From Amphibalanus amphitrite (Eukaryota > Arthropoda > Thecostraca > Balanomorpha > Balanidae), in NCBI RefSeq assembly GCF_019059575.1, contig NW_024881836.1, forward strand, positions 579,094 through 643,093: DNA of 64,000 bases. The letters run 5' to 3'. The position numbers and the translations under genes were made by a program. The notes beneath the pieces were generated by a model, which worked only from the letters and a program-made list of their open reading frames with translations, ran no database searches and had not been told where the DNA came from. Positions 1 through 12,763 of this stretch are shown piece after piece. Each line of letters starts with the position of its first letter. The first letter of the stretch is position 1.

Positions 1-539
1 TCGACATTGCAAACTGCAAAGTCCGATTTTAAAAGAGTGCGCACCGCGCAGAGCACGGATAAATGATGCAAATAAGTTTGAAATATAAGGGCGCTTTAAA
101 AGCTGTCACCCACTCAAATGACTGTCAGTCGCAAACAATAAAAACAACAAATATATAAGTTCTCTTTTCGAATCAGAACAAAATATATGATCAATTCTGT
201 ATGCCGCTCTGCGGACTGTGCAGAGGAAAACAGAACCATACATTCACCTTGCGTGTGCCTTTTCATATCTCTCGTTGGCATCTCTGTTTCCCCGCGGTAG
301 ACTGCGTCTTTTGTCTTCGTTTCCGTACGGTGACACCGTCTATGTCCGTGTGTACCGGCGGTGCCTCACTCACTGTTTATGGCGTCCAGAGCGCGTGGAG
401 CCGTGGTGCGGCGGCCTGCCGTTGGACCTGCCGCCACCGCCGGCATTCTCTGAGGTGGAGCTGCGCGCGGATCCCCCCGCGCTGTCCATGGCTGCCCAGT
501 GACCGCCACCGCCGCCCTCAGAGCCGTGGAGCACGTCCA
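1..539. other. Non-coding flank, no gene recognised
   Basis: The first 200 bases are AT-rich. The rest is GC-richer, with short overlapping open frames on both strands but no recognisable domain and no clear splice-site pairs. I see no gene here. Confidence 0.5.
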
Positions 540-925
540 GCATTCAGACATGAGACGCCGCCGCCGCCGGCTGTGAACAGACAGACATACAAACAGTAAG
601 AAACGGCATGCTGTGAACATACAAACAGACGAGCATCCATACTGGGCCAGCCGCAGATAGACATACATTCAGACGGACAGACGAACGTTCAGACATGGGA
701 CACCGCCGCCGGCTGTGAACAAACAGACAGACAGTAAGAACGAGCCGCACACGGGCAGAGAGACAGACAGACAGACATTCAGACATGGGACGCCAGTGGT
801 GGGCAGACGGACTGACAGCAGACGAGCAGACAGCCAGACAGACACGGAGCGCCGCCACTGGCTGTGAACAGGCAAGGAGTCAGTCAGACAGACAGACAGA
901 CAGATAGGACAGACTGGCCGTATAC
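540..925. repeat. Degenerate GACA-rich minisatellite
   Basis: Imperfect copies of a unit of about 60-75 bp contain CAGACATGGGACGCC, GGCTGTGAACA and runs of GACAGACA. Copies can be followed near 545, 690, 785 and 850. Cys/Ser/Val-rich open frames on the minus strand here arise from the TGTC repeat and are not genes. Confidence 0.7.
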
Positions 926-3900
926 CGGCCCTCAGCGGGTTCGTTAGGACTGAGCCACTACCCACTACTCGGCCCAGACACAGATCAAAACCTGTTAGGC
1001 ACGTGGTCCAGACCAATATACCCTGGTCCAGACTCTCTGCTCCCGCTGCTCTCGCTCTCTCCCTGCCTCTCTCCGTTAGCCCCGCCCACATCCGGTGATC
1101 CGTAACTTTCCCGCTCCCCGCCTCTGGCCCGGCCCAGCCGGCGAGAGCATGTGCCAACGCCAGCGGTCATGGCGACCGTGCGATAAAAAGCGCAGCGCGT
1201 TCGCCGGCCTGTAATCGAAATGTGTCACGGTTCTGAGCGAAGTTCGCTGCAGCTTCAGCCGTCTGATCAAGATCGCAATATCGATAACGGTTTTTATAAG
1301 TTTGCTTTACATTCTGCACAATATCTACTGAGTGTGTTCAGCATAATATTTGCTTTGATTATACAGTTGGCTTTGTGAATTATTCAAACTGGCCACCAAG
1401 GAGACTTCATTCAACATCATCCATCGTTCACCACATCGCGTATTGCCGGAGTCCAGCGCCATTGATAGATAACTCGTCTCTTATTCCCCAGGACGAGTCA
1501 CGTCTCTGTCCAGCTGAGTCGCGTCTCTGTCCAACTTTATGAGAAGCGTCTAGAGGTCGCCGACCCGCGACCGCCAGCTGACACCTCACCACACCGCGGC
1601 GGCCTCGGAGACGCGGTGCGCGGCCCGGGGCGTTTTAACGCACAAATGATTCAGCCGAGCTACACCGGACACACGCTCATCAGCCGAGCCGGCTCACGGC
1701 GAGTGAGACGGCCTCGGCTGAAGGACGGAACGCCGGCCGGAAGGACGGTCTGACAGAGATCAGCGCAGAGCAGCTATCAGGCAGACAGGTCTGGCAGAAA
1801 GAGGGATGCGTCACCGGCACTCGCCAATGCATTTCAGTCAGGCTAGTGAGAACTGAACCATTTCACTCCCGCCGGCGGCGGTGACAAGGTTATTCACGGC
1901 TGGTGCTGTGTTCACTGGTCAGGGAGACTGGAAGATTTCGGCGGCTAAAGACGGACACGATCACGGCTGGGTCCGAGACACAGATTGGACAGCTTTTAGC
2001 GCCCCTGAGGACCGTTTCGACATGGGACAGACTCCCGGTAACGCCAGTAGGCTTTATCAATCAAAATTTGATATTTCATATTGATAACGTACATGGAGGG
2101 AGCTTGTAAAGGAGCTTTGTGTCGTTGTAAGCTACCTTATTTGCATGCTATCAGTTCATCGCATAATTGTCCAGATAGCACGATAAGCCTTATCATAAAT
2201 GCATGTAAAACGCCTACCTAGCTGAAAACGTAAAAAAAACGACAATTGAGAGAAACCGTGTACCTACCTATACTAAAACTGGCAGCAGCTTCATGAAAGA
2301 GAGGTTCCTATAATTTGGAGCACAAGATACCGCGAATGTATGAGAACGAATATGCCAAGATAAGAAAACAAAGCTCTCTATGAGCAAACACCATGCCTTC
2401 CTTCCTAACGATCTTGCAGCATAAACCTATCTACCTGATCAAATCAGGCATAACGCATTGGTGCACCTCTTTCCACACCTGAAATCTAAATGAAATACCT
2501 ATGCTAAGGGCCGTCTACATATTCAGGCGAAATATGCTAATCTATCTGCGGCTGGAACGTTCCGGAAACCATCCGAGAAAAACAGGTGATTAGTGAGTAG
2601 CTGGTGGGCCAATTAGTGTTGTTTGGCGGTGCGTGGTGTCAGTCAGCGGCGGCGCAGTGTGGGGAGGAGTGGTATCGGACGGGGATCGCCGGGATCGGAG
2701 GGCAGAGACACCGCGGGAACATTACGCCGATCGACAGACTAGCGGTACCTCAGCGGCGCATCGATCTGACAATCTGGATTAGGGCTAGGCAGCTTCACTG
2801 ACCGGAAACCATGAATGGTCCAGGTCGTGACAGTAGCAAATATTAACATCCCTTATGAATGAAGCGCAAACGAAGTTCTAAATAGGCCCAAACTTTATGT
2901 TCGAACTCAAACTTTAAGCGGTGCTACAGCAAAAGTGAAGACGGAAATAGATAAAAGGTGAGCATGCCGCTCAGCAATAGCCTTAAGAGAAAGACGTCAT
3001 GTCTGGCCAAAGCCAGACTCCAAACCGTATTAGGTCATTCCAGAGAGACATAAGCCTTGACAGAATGGACGGAGAAAACAGCCATGACGTGAATGCGCCC
3101 ATAGACCTGAGCCTGTCGTGGAATGAGTCTCTCGACAGCTGCGGTAGTAAACACGCCGCGCCATAACCGCCGCGCTGCGGCGCCGCAGACAAACACGGCG
3201 CGCCTATAAAGCCGCAGCGATGGCGTCGCGACGGTACGGCGTGGTGCCGAGGGTCGGGTCATTGCTCTCAGCGAGACTCGGTCCGACGGTTTACCGGGAG
3301 GGTGACCAAAGTGGCATGAAGTGTCGTGGTCCGATAGTGTCGTGTTCGATGCTGTGTAGCAATAATCTGATGTGCCATGTTTCTAGTTAGATTGGACTGT
3401 AAGGGAAAAGATGGCTGGAAGCGCCAGGTGCAGAGAACTTTGACGGAAGAAGGGCGAAATATGTTGCAGCATTCAACGTCCACTATAGGGTCGGGTGGGG
3501 GTTGGGGTGGGGGGCGATAGCGATTCACACGGAACCAGTCCCATGCCTCTAAAGCCAAAGTTCATGTGCAATATTTTTTTTCCATGGCAAGAACCATCTC
3601 GAAATTCCCGATACTTCGTACAACAACAGTTAACCATGAACGGAAATTGATTCAAATACCTACTGTTTGGAAATGCAAGCAGCAATGAAGAGCGGCGCAT
3701 GTTATAGCTGCAATGACACCTCACATTTCGCCTTATCATTCAAATATTTCGGTCATTCTAGTCAGCCATTATGACTGGTCATTCCAATGAGCCATTCCAC
3801 TGGTCATTCCAATCAGCGCGTTCACCGCAGCGCGGCCCGGCCCGGCTGCGGGGGAGGGAGGAATGCGGCCACGGCGGGGCGAAAACACCGGCCGGCGCAG

Positions 3901-4693
3901 CACGAGCGAGCCACCGCGAGACAATGACGAAAGCCCCTCCAGTCCACGACAGGGCGGTGTTCTGACTCACCCGTCAGTCCAGCCCAGCGCATGCACCCAC
4001 CAAACAGCCAGCGCGTCGACTGTTCGCTGCACTGGTTCGGAAGCGAACGCGAAGCAGCAGCGGCCTGCGGAAGTCGGTTGACGGTTGATGCCTGATGGAG
4101 GGGTGATTTTTCCACCGACTGCCTGAAGAGCGGCTGCATGACCTGCTGAGTGCGATACGGCCACTGGTTGAAGTAGACTGGGTCGCCCGGAGTTGTATCT
4201 ACCTGTTCGCTGGAACCGCTGTGTGGCTCTTCCATGTCCGCAAAGGCCTCTAAGTCCAAGTCCGCGCCCATGTCCTGCCCCTGTCCGTGTCAGTGTCAAG
4301 TCCATCAGCCTCTGCTGTATTTGAACCAGTCAGAAGCCGGCACCGCGGTCTCCCCACGCCATGCACGAGCGATCAGCGACCTTAGACGAGTCTCGGCGAG
4401 AACACCTACCGAGAACTCAACACTGAGAAACCATGCTGAGAGACTACTGCAGAGACAACATTGAGACACCGCTGAGACACCGCTGATATAGGTACGCTGA
4501 GGCGCCACTGGCCACATGGGCGTAGGAACGGCTGGAACATTGTGGGTGCATGGGTGCAGAAATCCAGCCAATGGTCGGTGAAGCGGGGGGGGGGGGGGGA
4601 GTAGGGAGCGACACCCGAGCGAAGGATCGTTACGAGCTTTGAGGGTGTACCATGTCGAAAAAAGGTACCGACCGATAAGTGCATTTGGAAGCA
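926..4693. other. Long non-coding stretch, no gene recognised
   Basis: No open frame exceeds 150 codons and none resembles a known family. Near 3772-3815 the phrase TGGTCATTCCAAT is repeated, and 4587-4600 is a run of G. A GTGGGTGCATGGGTGCA motif near 4543-4560 recurs inverted near 5794-5815, flanking the TTAA element that follows. Confidence 0.5.
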
Positions 4694-5522
4694 TTGACCC
4701 TCGCATGTGTAGGGGGTCGTTTTTTGTAGGGGGTGTAGTTTTACACCTACTCTGAAAATTTCATGACCCTGACCTAAAAGACCTTTGACCTGTGACCTGA
4801 TTCTCGAGACCATGTTCGGCCGGAATCGCGATTTGGCGTATGTCAGCCCACATTATCTACGCGTTTCCAGTCTTTTTGTGATTGTAGACGTCCAAACGTG
4901 TGAAATGATGTTCTTCCCATGCATCACGGTGGGTGTGAAGGTCACCTGAAGGTCAGGTCAGGTCATTGACCTTTGATGACCTCGGTTCACTTTTTCGAGT
5001 TTTACATGTTTCTAGGGTAGTTTATCGGGCTGATTTCGAATTTAGCATCCATTTGAACGTTTACGAAGTAGTTTTAGTGCCTTCGTAACATGCTACGACG
5101 CCGTCAGTGGTAGTTGACACTTACTTTACTATGGATAGCCGGTAGGACGCCTAATGGTTGACCTGACCTGACCTGACACGATCTGGCCTAAATGCATGAA
5201 GAAATCATCTGTGATCAAAACTTACATCAGATATTCGTGATCAGCACCCCGAAAAACCCGATAACAGCTTCACTTTACGCAGTTCTAGCAGGTCCCGATT
5301 TTCCCGACTTTTGGAATATTGACCTGACCTGGAAGGTCAACCAATGACCTAAGACCTTAAAATTGGGTATCATCGGCTTCTTCTCGTCACGGGCAACACC
5401 CTCGTTTTTTCCCCGAAGCTCTAGCCCGATCAGGGGCCGAACGGCAGGGGGGTCTGACCGACCTCCCGCCCCTCCCCCTACACATTAGAAGCTGGAAAAC
5501 GCCGCACACATGCGAGGGTTAA
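4694..5522. mobile_element. TTAA-type MITE, copy A (piggyBac/Kolobok-like)
   Basis: This 829-bp non-autonomous element is bounded by TTGA at the left (a degenerate TTAA) and TTAA at the right. It has perfect 13-bp terminal inverted repeats, CCCTCGCATGTGT. It has no coding capacity. Its interior aligns by eye with the elements at 12764-14173 and 19480-20394 in the same order and orientation, sharing TTTCATGACCCTGACC, GACCATGTTTGGCC-type and GGGTATCATCGGCTTC phrases. It holds many AGGTCA/TGACCT half-sites; TGACCT at 4786-4791 and 4793-4798 form a DR1. TTAA target duplication with CCC-initial termini fits piggyBac; Kolobok also uses TTAA, so the superfamily is not settled. Confidence 0.8.
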
Positions 5523-7087
5523 TATTGTCATTTTGTCAATATTGACTACCGCAAAAAGTAAAAGCGGCCAACTTAGCCATTTTCGAAGATATCGGGCTAA
5601 AAATTTTTGACAGTGGGTCTACAGTAGACCATCACAGTAGAAAATGCTTCGAAAGATGGATAGTAGGCAACTTATCCTGAATTTGCCGTGCTGCATGGGA
5701 AGTAGTGTTGATGAGAAAAGGGTTTTTTGGTTCAGATTATTGTGGGTGCAGAATACATTGTCTGCACCCACTGGAGAAATATTGTGGGTGCAGCTGCACC
5801 CTTGCACCCATGGTTCCTACGCTTATGACTGGCCACCTATAGTCTATACGGCGGTATACCCGGCACCGCTGCATTGCAACTATAGACATTTAACGAGTTG
5901 TGGAATAGACGAGTTTCAGTTATGGACACTACACAGACGACTCTTGTCCACGCAAAGCACCGCCACACTGAACTCCAATCACAAGTGTAACGATAGAGCT
6001 GTGCCGTATGGGGTAGCCGCAGCTGTTCCTTTGCTGTGGCCAAAGACCGTGCTTAGGCTGCGAGGCAGCTCAACCATAGTTCACGGAGTGATCATAGATG
6101 ACAAAACGCCGCAGCAGGACTGAGGTTTATCATTCGCCTTGTGTACTGTGTAGCGTACTGTTCATCTGTCAGCTTTGTTCACACCATATGGAAATCATTG
6201 CTAACCGGTTCTTGCTGTTCTCGCCTTTTGTGCTCTGTCAGCGATGACATATTGTTTTGGGTGCGGCTTGTTGGTGCAAGGTGTGGACGGTGTAGCTGCA
6301 GATACAGCGCTGTGCAGAGATCCGAAGAAGAGTGCATAAAAAGGTAAGCTATGTCATCCAAACAAGAGACGTGACAGGTTAGGTGCATTGGTGGCAGGCG
6401 ACCGTTTAGAGTCATTGCTTCGGGTTCTTGGTATGGATAGCGTTATGGCTCCGTGCTTTACAGTCACTTCGACAAGACTTGCTCTCCTATTCCGTACCTA
6501 GCTCAACCTTATGGAAATGGTAAAAGGAACTGTGATGTCTTTTTACCTTCGTCGGTTGGAGGTATAGAATCAAACGGCCAGAATAACATTCTCGAGAGAC
6601 GGCATATGACACAATATTCCGCACATTTGCCAACAAAATTCAACTGATAGTGCGCAAGCATCCTTGCCCCACCATTCCCAGTTATGGTCTCAGCTGTTGT
6701 GAGTATGCTCCTCCAGCATGCACTCTTGCTGGATGGTATTTCAGCCATCAGACATAGGTACCCATGAAATGCTGAATCCATCTGACGGCCACTGACCGAT
6801 GCATAAATTGCTGACTGGAAAGACTCTACATGGCGGACAGCGTCGCTGACAAGTTCTCTCACTTAACTAGAAGTCAGAGACCTCCCTCGATGCCAGAGAA
6901 CGCCCGGTCAACTCGTAGTCGAAGGTCAGGAAACGTTTCCCGGTGACCGCAGAATAATTGTCAGCCTGGCAACAGCGCAGCGCCTGCCAGAAACCCTAAT
7001 CCGGTAGTCGAACATTGACCATTGCAAGACATGTCGAACAGCTATACGGTGATAGCTGCCGAGCGTCTGACTCCGTGTGACATATGT
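5523..7087. other. Non-coding stretch with a small hairpin
   Basis: No gene recognised. A perfect hairpin lies at 5743-5770: stem TGGGTGCAGA with an 8-nt loop. Related GTGGGTGCA phrases follow at 5793-5810. Open frames reach at most 159 codons and show no family signature. Confidence 0.5.
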
Positions 7088-7322
7088 TGACCTTTGACCT
7101 TTACTAGCCCCTCCTGACCTACACATGACCTTTGCTTGTCACCTGAGTCCCACTTCAGCCGCCATATGATACATGCAGCTGAAATCAACCAAGCATCCTC
7201 AGACTTCATTGGTTGATACCTGACCTTCATTTGACTTCCACGGACCTTCGTATGGCCTAGGTTAGAGCTATCCTAACCTCCATCTGACCTCTTACTGACC
7301 TCTACTGACCCCTACTGACCCT
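7088..7322. promoter_or_regulatory. Cluster of TGACCT nuclear-receptor-type half-sites
   Basis: TGACCT or close variants recur through this stretch. A perfect DR1 is present (TGACCT at 7088-7093 and 7095-7100, one base between). Further copies lie near 7116, 7126, 7220, 7278 and 7289-7320. No TTAA element boundary was found around it. Whether it acts as a regulatory site is inference; it may be remnant repeat DNA. Confidence 0.35.
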
Positions 7323-7639
7323 GTCTCTTACCACGGCTGACAGTACGCGTGACGGTAAGCCGGTCAGCAGTGCAGCCGGGTGCATTCGGAATTCTTTCAT
7401 CTTGCCGCTATGCGGATGGCATGCCAAAAGTGCGTCGGACGGGTATTCGGAATGCCATCGTAAGCTGCTATGATCTGGCTAAATGTCGGGGGCTGTCTGC
7501 CGTTCCTGCACCCCGCCCCCGTTCGGCCCCGGGCGCTGCCGGTCCGGTCGGCCGGAGCTGTCCAATCAATAGAGGAAAGTCGACGCTGCGTCCGGCCGCT
7601 GCCGCGAGACAAAGACCTCCCACGATCAACTGCGCCCGG

Positions 7640-7691
7640 TGACGTCATCAGCTCACTCCGGTGACGTCACGGGTGCAGCGTGTGATGTCAT
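7640..7691. promoter_or_regulatory. Pair of consensus CRE palindromes plus a variant
   Basis: The 8-bp CRE/ATF palindrome TGACGTCA occurs perfectly at 7640-7647 and 7662-7669. TGATGTCA follows near 7683. They sit at the edge of a GC-rich stretch (about 7500-7660). No gene that they would serve is recognised nearby, so the promoter assignment is tentative. Confidence 0.35.
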
Positions 7692-7977
7692 AAGTGTCAT
7701 GTAGGTAGTTGTAAAAGTCGCATCACCAATCAGTCGAAATGTGGAGGCATTTACGAGCCCAACTCCGGCCGGTTATGCACTTGGATCGAGTGACCGATCT
7801 GAGCCAATCTGTATCGCGATTTAACGGTGTCACTCTTCAAGAGTTCGATTCTCCTCATCCCAACAGCAGCATATCACTATTCACTGTAATGACTTACAAA
7901 AGGCACCTCATCAATGCTGGTAACACCGCAGTCTTGGTGCTTCACTGTTCAGAGTCTAGGGATGGCTTTATGTCCAT

Positions 7978-8345
7978 GGTTGCAGTCTCCGCCTACCGAG
8001 CGTTGGTAACTGCATTGCTGCATTGTCAATAACACCAATTTGTACAGAAATCCTCGAGACAGCTGCCTTCTAGGCTCGCGTTGCAGTCTCCCTGAAAATT
8101 ACCTGGCTATGTATGCTGTACCGTCGTACTCGGAGACTGCGTTTTCGCATAAGCGGTAGCACCAGTTCAGCGGAACCTCACACAGGGTTAGCCTACAACT
8201 CTACCGTTGCAGTCTTTTCGGTATCCTGCCAGCCATGCTGTGTCGGCGTGCTTGTAGACCACATTTGTAGAGCAGCGTGCATTTTACGACACCCATCTCT
8301 GTGCAGTTGCCCTCAATTATACCGACGTTGCAGTCTCCGGCAGGT
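7978..8345. repeat. Degenerate tandem repeat marked by GTTGCAGTCT
   Basis: The phrase GTTGCAGTCT recurs near 7978, 8082, 8206 and 8330, with the last spacings about 124 bp. Sequence between the copies has diverged. It is followed (8435-8560) by a CACTGACCGGCGAC / GACCAATGACC simple-type repeat. Confidence 0.5.
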
Positions 8346-8560
8346 CGATACGGCTGCGCCCCTGGCAGGTAGGTACTCGTATGCTTTGCCGGAGTGCAGG
8401 GAGACTTCGTGTCGGACCTGTCGCTAGCCCCCGTCCCGACTGACCAATGACCAGTGACCAATAACCACTCTCCGTTGTCCACTGACCGGCGACTACTGAT
8501 CACTGACTCGCCCCCGATCACTCCTTGACCACTGACCGGCGACCACCCTGTCCGTCGGTG

Positions 8561-10137
8561 TCCCTGGACCGCTTGGCGTGCAGTGTGACTATAGCCGCCC
8601 GCCAAACTGTCCACAATGATTAACTGAGGCAGCCCAAAAGGAAAATCGGGACAGGCCAGCCGTCATTGCAAACAGACGGAAATGACACGGGCAGGAAGGC
8701 TGGAGTGAGAGTCGGTAACAACTGTCCGAATCGGTGGTATTTGGAGTGGACACATCGTGGGGCTGAAACAGGTGTTTTGCTCTTGTTACAAGTGACAGAC
8801 AGCTCCTTGGACTGCAACAGAAACGGGTTTACCGGTAAGCCTGATGTGATCAATGAGCAGCCCCATCACCAGAAATAAATGCTGATAAAAACAGCACCAA
8901 ATCAAATGTGAATCAGCTTCATTGAAGTCAAGTACAAAGTACAAAATCAACACCGACCACGCCATCCGTCTATCACACGCGTAAGCGTTCTGTGCTAACA
9001 AGGCGATCCATATATCTTCCTGCGAGCCACTTATTCAGGTTGATACAGTATCTGTATGTCAGCACTGTGTGGTAAAACCACCAGCCACCGATCAAGGCCA
9101 CACATCTCCAACAAACCGGTAATCAAAGCCGGCCGGCGCGTCGCCTTCACTCGTATCTCGTTCCGCATTACTGTCACATTCAGCAGAGGACCGCGGGGAG
9201 GTCGACCAGCGACACTGGACACAGGAGGTGCCAGGGCCACCGGGGCCGGCCCAGCCAGCCGCTGAAATATGAGCCTGTTTACACCGCTGAGCATTGAGAC
9301 GGCGGGACGCCGGTGGTAGCGGCGGCGACGGTTGGTCTGGCCAGGCGCGGACAATGCGGAGCTGTCAGGTATCCGTTTCTAAATGGTCGGGTTATGACGG
9401 AGTCGGTGAGCGCCCTTTGATTCGGTCGCACGCGCCGGAGGCTCTGTCTTGCTCCAGCGCTGGCCACCTGTCGGTTGCCGGCCGGAAAAGCTGCCGTTCG
9501 CAGACGGAGGGAGGCCCATCGGCCGGCAGGGAGGGTGTCGCGCGCCATGTCGCTACCCAGTACCCCGACCAGTAGAGAAACAATGCCGGCTGGCGCGCGC
9601 TCGCCGCGACAAGGGTAAGTTTTATCGCCGGACGACGCCTCCTAGCACGGATGCCGTGATAGCTCGGTACTTTTTCGGCGGTTCGGGTGTTGGTTTGTTC
9701 AGGTGGCAGTGTACAGGACCGGCTGGGGCGGCCGGCGTCGGACTGAAGCACGCTCTACACATCACTGAGTCTCCATGGCCGCCCGGCGGCCGACACAAAA
9801 ACAACGTGCAGTCTTATTGTTATTGTCACAATGGCACAGCGATACTATCTCGGTGCCAATGCGAAAGACACGGCTTACCATGCACGGCAAGTACACATTA
9901 ATTGGATGAAAAACGCTGTCCCGCCAGTCGAAATTCTTGAATTGGAATAATAACAATACATCCGTGCATAATGGCACTAAACGTTCAAGAAAGACATCGA
10001 AGAGAACAGGTGTTACATTGACTAAATGAGTCATTCAGGTGGACAGTCATTGACGGAGTTAAGATTACAGTGTAGCCGAGCCGATGTCATTAATTCCCGA
10101 CTCTGCGCGACGGATGTTAATGCCAGGCCTGACTTAA
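8561..10137. other. Non-coding stretch, no gene recognised
   Basis: The 9120-9760 part is GC-rich, with open frames of up to 150 codons on both strands. None has recognisable domains or convincing splice structure, and they overlap one another antisense. I see no gene. Confidence 0.5.
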
Positions 10138-11162
10138 TAGGGGAGAGCGGGGCCAGTTGAAACACGGGGTCAGATGAAACATGGCTTTATTTTCAACAGT
10201 ATGCAACATATGGCGTTGCCGACACCACTGCGCATCCGCGCTCGACCACTTCCTTTGTCAACGGCGTTTGGGCGGCAAACGGACGGTAATTTTGATTTGA
10301 CACTTGTTTTTGTGTTTTTGAGGGGCGTTTGGGAGAAATCGTTTTAATGAATATTTTTTGATATCTCATATACCTTTGTTTGCTGAAAGAAGAACTCCTA
10401 GCTCCGGAATAACACCTTATTTGGCCCTTCATTCAGCATGATGCCGTTCCTCCAACTCGTTTGACATGTGCTTTACGGCGCGTGCGAGATGGCGGAAGCG
10501 GATGGGGTCAATTGAAACGCTTTTCTGAGGGTCAGTTGAAACAGGGCCACAGGCCGTTTCAATGGACCCCGGTGACCTTTGCAATGGTTATTGTTCAGGG
10601 GCTGTAAACATTAAAGGAAATAGTCCACCTTTGAAATGAGCTTTTAAACTGAAATAGTAGTTTAATAGAGCTCAATTTTTGACCCCTTTTTCTCCAGCCT
10701 TTTGCTTGAAAGCACACTATAGCCTGAGATATTTCTCATTTTCCTCATCCGCCCATTTTACCATAGTCTATGTACTTTATGTCACGTATTATGAGGAACT
10801 TTGCACTTTTAGCTTTCCAACGACCTATTGAATGTAGCATTTGGAAAAGTAAACCGGACAAAATATCTCCTTAAGAAAGTGGCCTTAAAGAGGAAAACAT
10901 TCCATTGTTAAGAATAGGTGCAATTGACCCCATAGGCTGGTTCAATTGACCCTCGCATCGGGGTCATTTGAAACGGGCGTAAAGCTGTTTTATAAGCATG
11001 CGTTTGGCAGCAAAATATGTTTGAAACATAATTTTACATATCTTAAAATAAAGCCAAAAGAGCATATTTTTCATGGCATTGTGCATTTTTCGATATGCCA
11101 ACTAGATCTCGCTGTGCATGTCAATATATAAAAAGTGGTTCAACTGGCCCCGCTCTCCCCTA
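10138..11162. mobile_element. TA-flanked MITE with GGGGAGAGCGGGGCC termini
   Basis: Inverted termini are GGGGAGAGCGGGGCCAGTTG at 10140 and its reverse complement ending at 11160. TA dinucleotides lie immediately outside (10138-10139 and 11161-11162). The 1,021-bp body has no long open frame. Inside, a GGGTCAATTGAAAC / GGTCAGTTGAAAC-type phrase recurs near both ends (10507, 10540, 10918, 10944, 10963). A TA target duplication suggests a Tc1/mariner-type element. A TTAAAGGAAATAGTCCAC at 10611 resembles the end of the MITE at 13485, so a decayed insertion may lie inside. Confidence 0.8.
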
Positions 11163-11922
11163 CCCAGCTAATCACCGTAAACCCCTTGTTCGTCCACCTA
11201 TCAACTATGGGAGGCTCTGAATTCCAATCAAAGACGAACTTATTGTGACGGTAGGGGTCACCGAAATACGTGGACGGCTGACAGCGGACATAGACCTAAA
11301 ATGTTCGAAACTTTTCACCTATACCTAAACTATGATAGTGGCAGCGGAGCCGGAGACCTTGCCAGACTGCAGTTGAAAAAAGACAGTACCTACACACCTA
11401 CCTACAGTAGAAGCGCGGCATGCAGAATCAGCACAGCAGGCAGAATCAGCACAGAACAAATACTGGGCGATGGGGCTGGAATGGAGATCGTGCAGAGTTC
11501 AACGCACCCTTCCGAATGACACCCAACAGGCGTAATGCATCATGTGTAGGCAATATTAACATACTCCTCATTAGAATTAGGGGCCAACGCTCGCATTACA
11601 ATTACACAACTTAGGATAATGATCAGTCATTACATGTTAAAGCGACTCATCCAATGAATAATATGCGCTTGTTCTGTCCACTGGATGCCTGCATAAGCTG
11701 TCTTTCAGCACGTAGTGAGCAGACACACAGCTGCAGTGGCGGATTTGAACCAGCCGACTGGGCACACCCGGTCATCAGGCGGTGCCCGGGGCCGCACCCA
11801 CGCGCGCGGGCCGCCGCTCGGTACGGCGCTGCACTTCTATAAATAATACCGGCGAGGCACGGCCCGACAGCCGGCCGGCGGCCGATGCACTGTGGGGACT
11901 TTGCCCCTCCTAGCACGACTTT
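11163..11922. other. Non-coding stretch, no gene recognised
   Basis: No recognisable coding region. A CCTACCTACC-type simple stretch lies near 11393-11404, and GC content is high at 11760-11900. Confidence 0.5.
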
Positions 11923-12310
11923 ACTCCTGCGGCGGTACGCCACAGTCAGCTGACCGCCGCGGCGCCGGGCAGCGCGGCGGAGCGCTGGGAGCCACGCGAC
12001 ATCTTCTGCTTTGATGTCTTGTAATAGCTGTTTGGGCGACGAAATTGAGCAAAAGATAAGAGTTTATTCCAATGCAGAATTTATGGGAGAATATTTTGAT
12101 ATATGTTTCCACACGTAACTCCTGCGGCGGTACGCCGCAATCAGCTGACCGCCGCGGCGCCGGGCAACGCGGCGGAGCGCTGAGAGCCGCGCGACATCTT
12201 CTGCTTTGATGTCTCGTAGTAGCTTTTGGGGCAAAATTGGGCAAAAGATAAGAATTGATTTCAATGCAGAATTTATGGGAGAAGATTTTGATATATGTTT
12301 CCACACGTAC
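11923..12310. repeat. Tandem duplication, 2 x 195 bp
   Basis: Two head-to-tail copies begin with ACTCCTGCGGCGGTACGCC at 11923 and 12118. Each ends with GATATATGTTTCCACACGTA near 12117 and 12309. They differ by scattered substitutions and small indels. The minus-strand open frames here simply read the duplication twice. Confidence 0.9.
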
Positions 12311-12763
12311 CACCGCGTATCAAACTTTGTAAGGCGGCTGTGATTTACCGAGTCAAATCTCCGAGACAAGTGGCATATTAACATTTTTCGTATTTCATTC
12401 AAAAATCATACCTTCAGATTATTTTTCGAACTTTTCATGCATATGCCTATATTCCTCATTAAATACAAAATTATAAAAACATGTCGCAACATAGAATTGG
12501 TGCTTGAATACACGAGTGAGCAGCGTTTCGTTGTCATGTAATTTTTCGCCTTATCCTAGGAGCACGGTGCTAGTCAGCGCAACCCTTCACTTTGTGACGT
12601 ATTTTGATGCATAGGTCATCATTTTTAAACAGGGGCGTAATCACTCCTTAAAAAATGGGCTGGAAATGTCTCCCTCCGGGGGCGGCATCAAATGCGAAGG
12701 GAAGGGCGGCACTTATATTTTGGGAGCCAGAGGTGAGTGTTTGAGGGCCGATGTGTTTGTGTA
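12311..12763. other. Non-coding stretch, no gene recognised
   Basis: AT-rich to about 12540, then mixed composition up to the TTAA of the next element. No gene or structured repeat was seen. Confidence 0.5.

Noticed and set aside
4532-5820. A larger element enclosing copy A, defined by GTGGGTGCA inverted motifs
   Set aside because: The motif match is short and broken, and no target duplication could be seen.
7845-7870. tRNA-like GAGTTCGATTCTC
   Set aside because: A partial T-arm pairing is possible, but no anticodon or acceptor stems can be built upstream.
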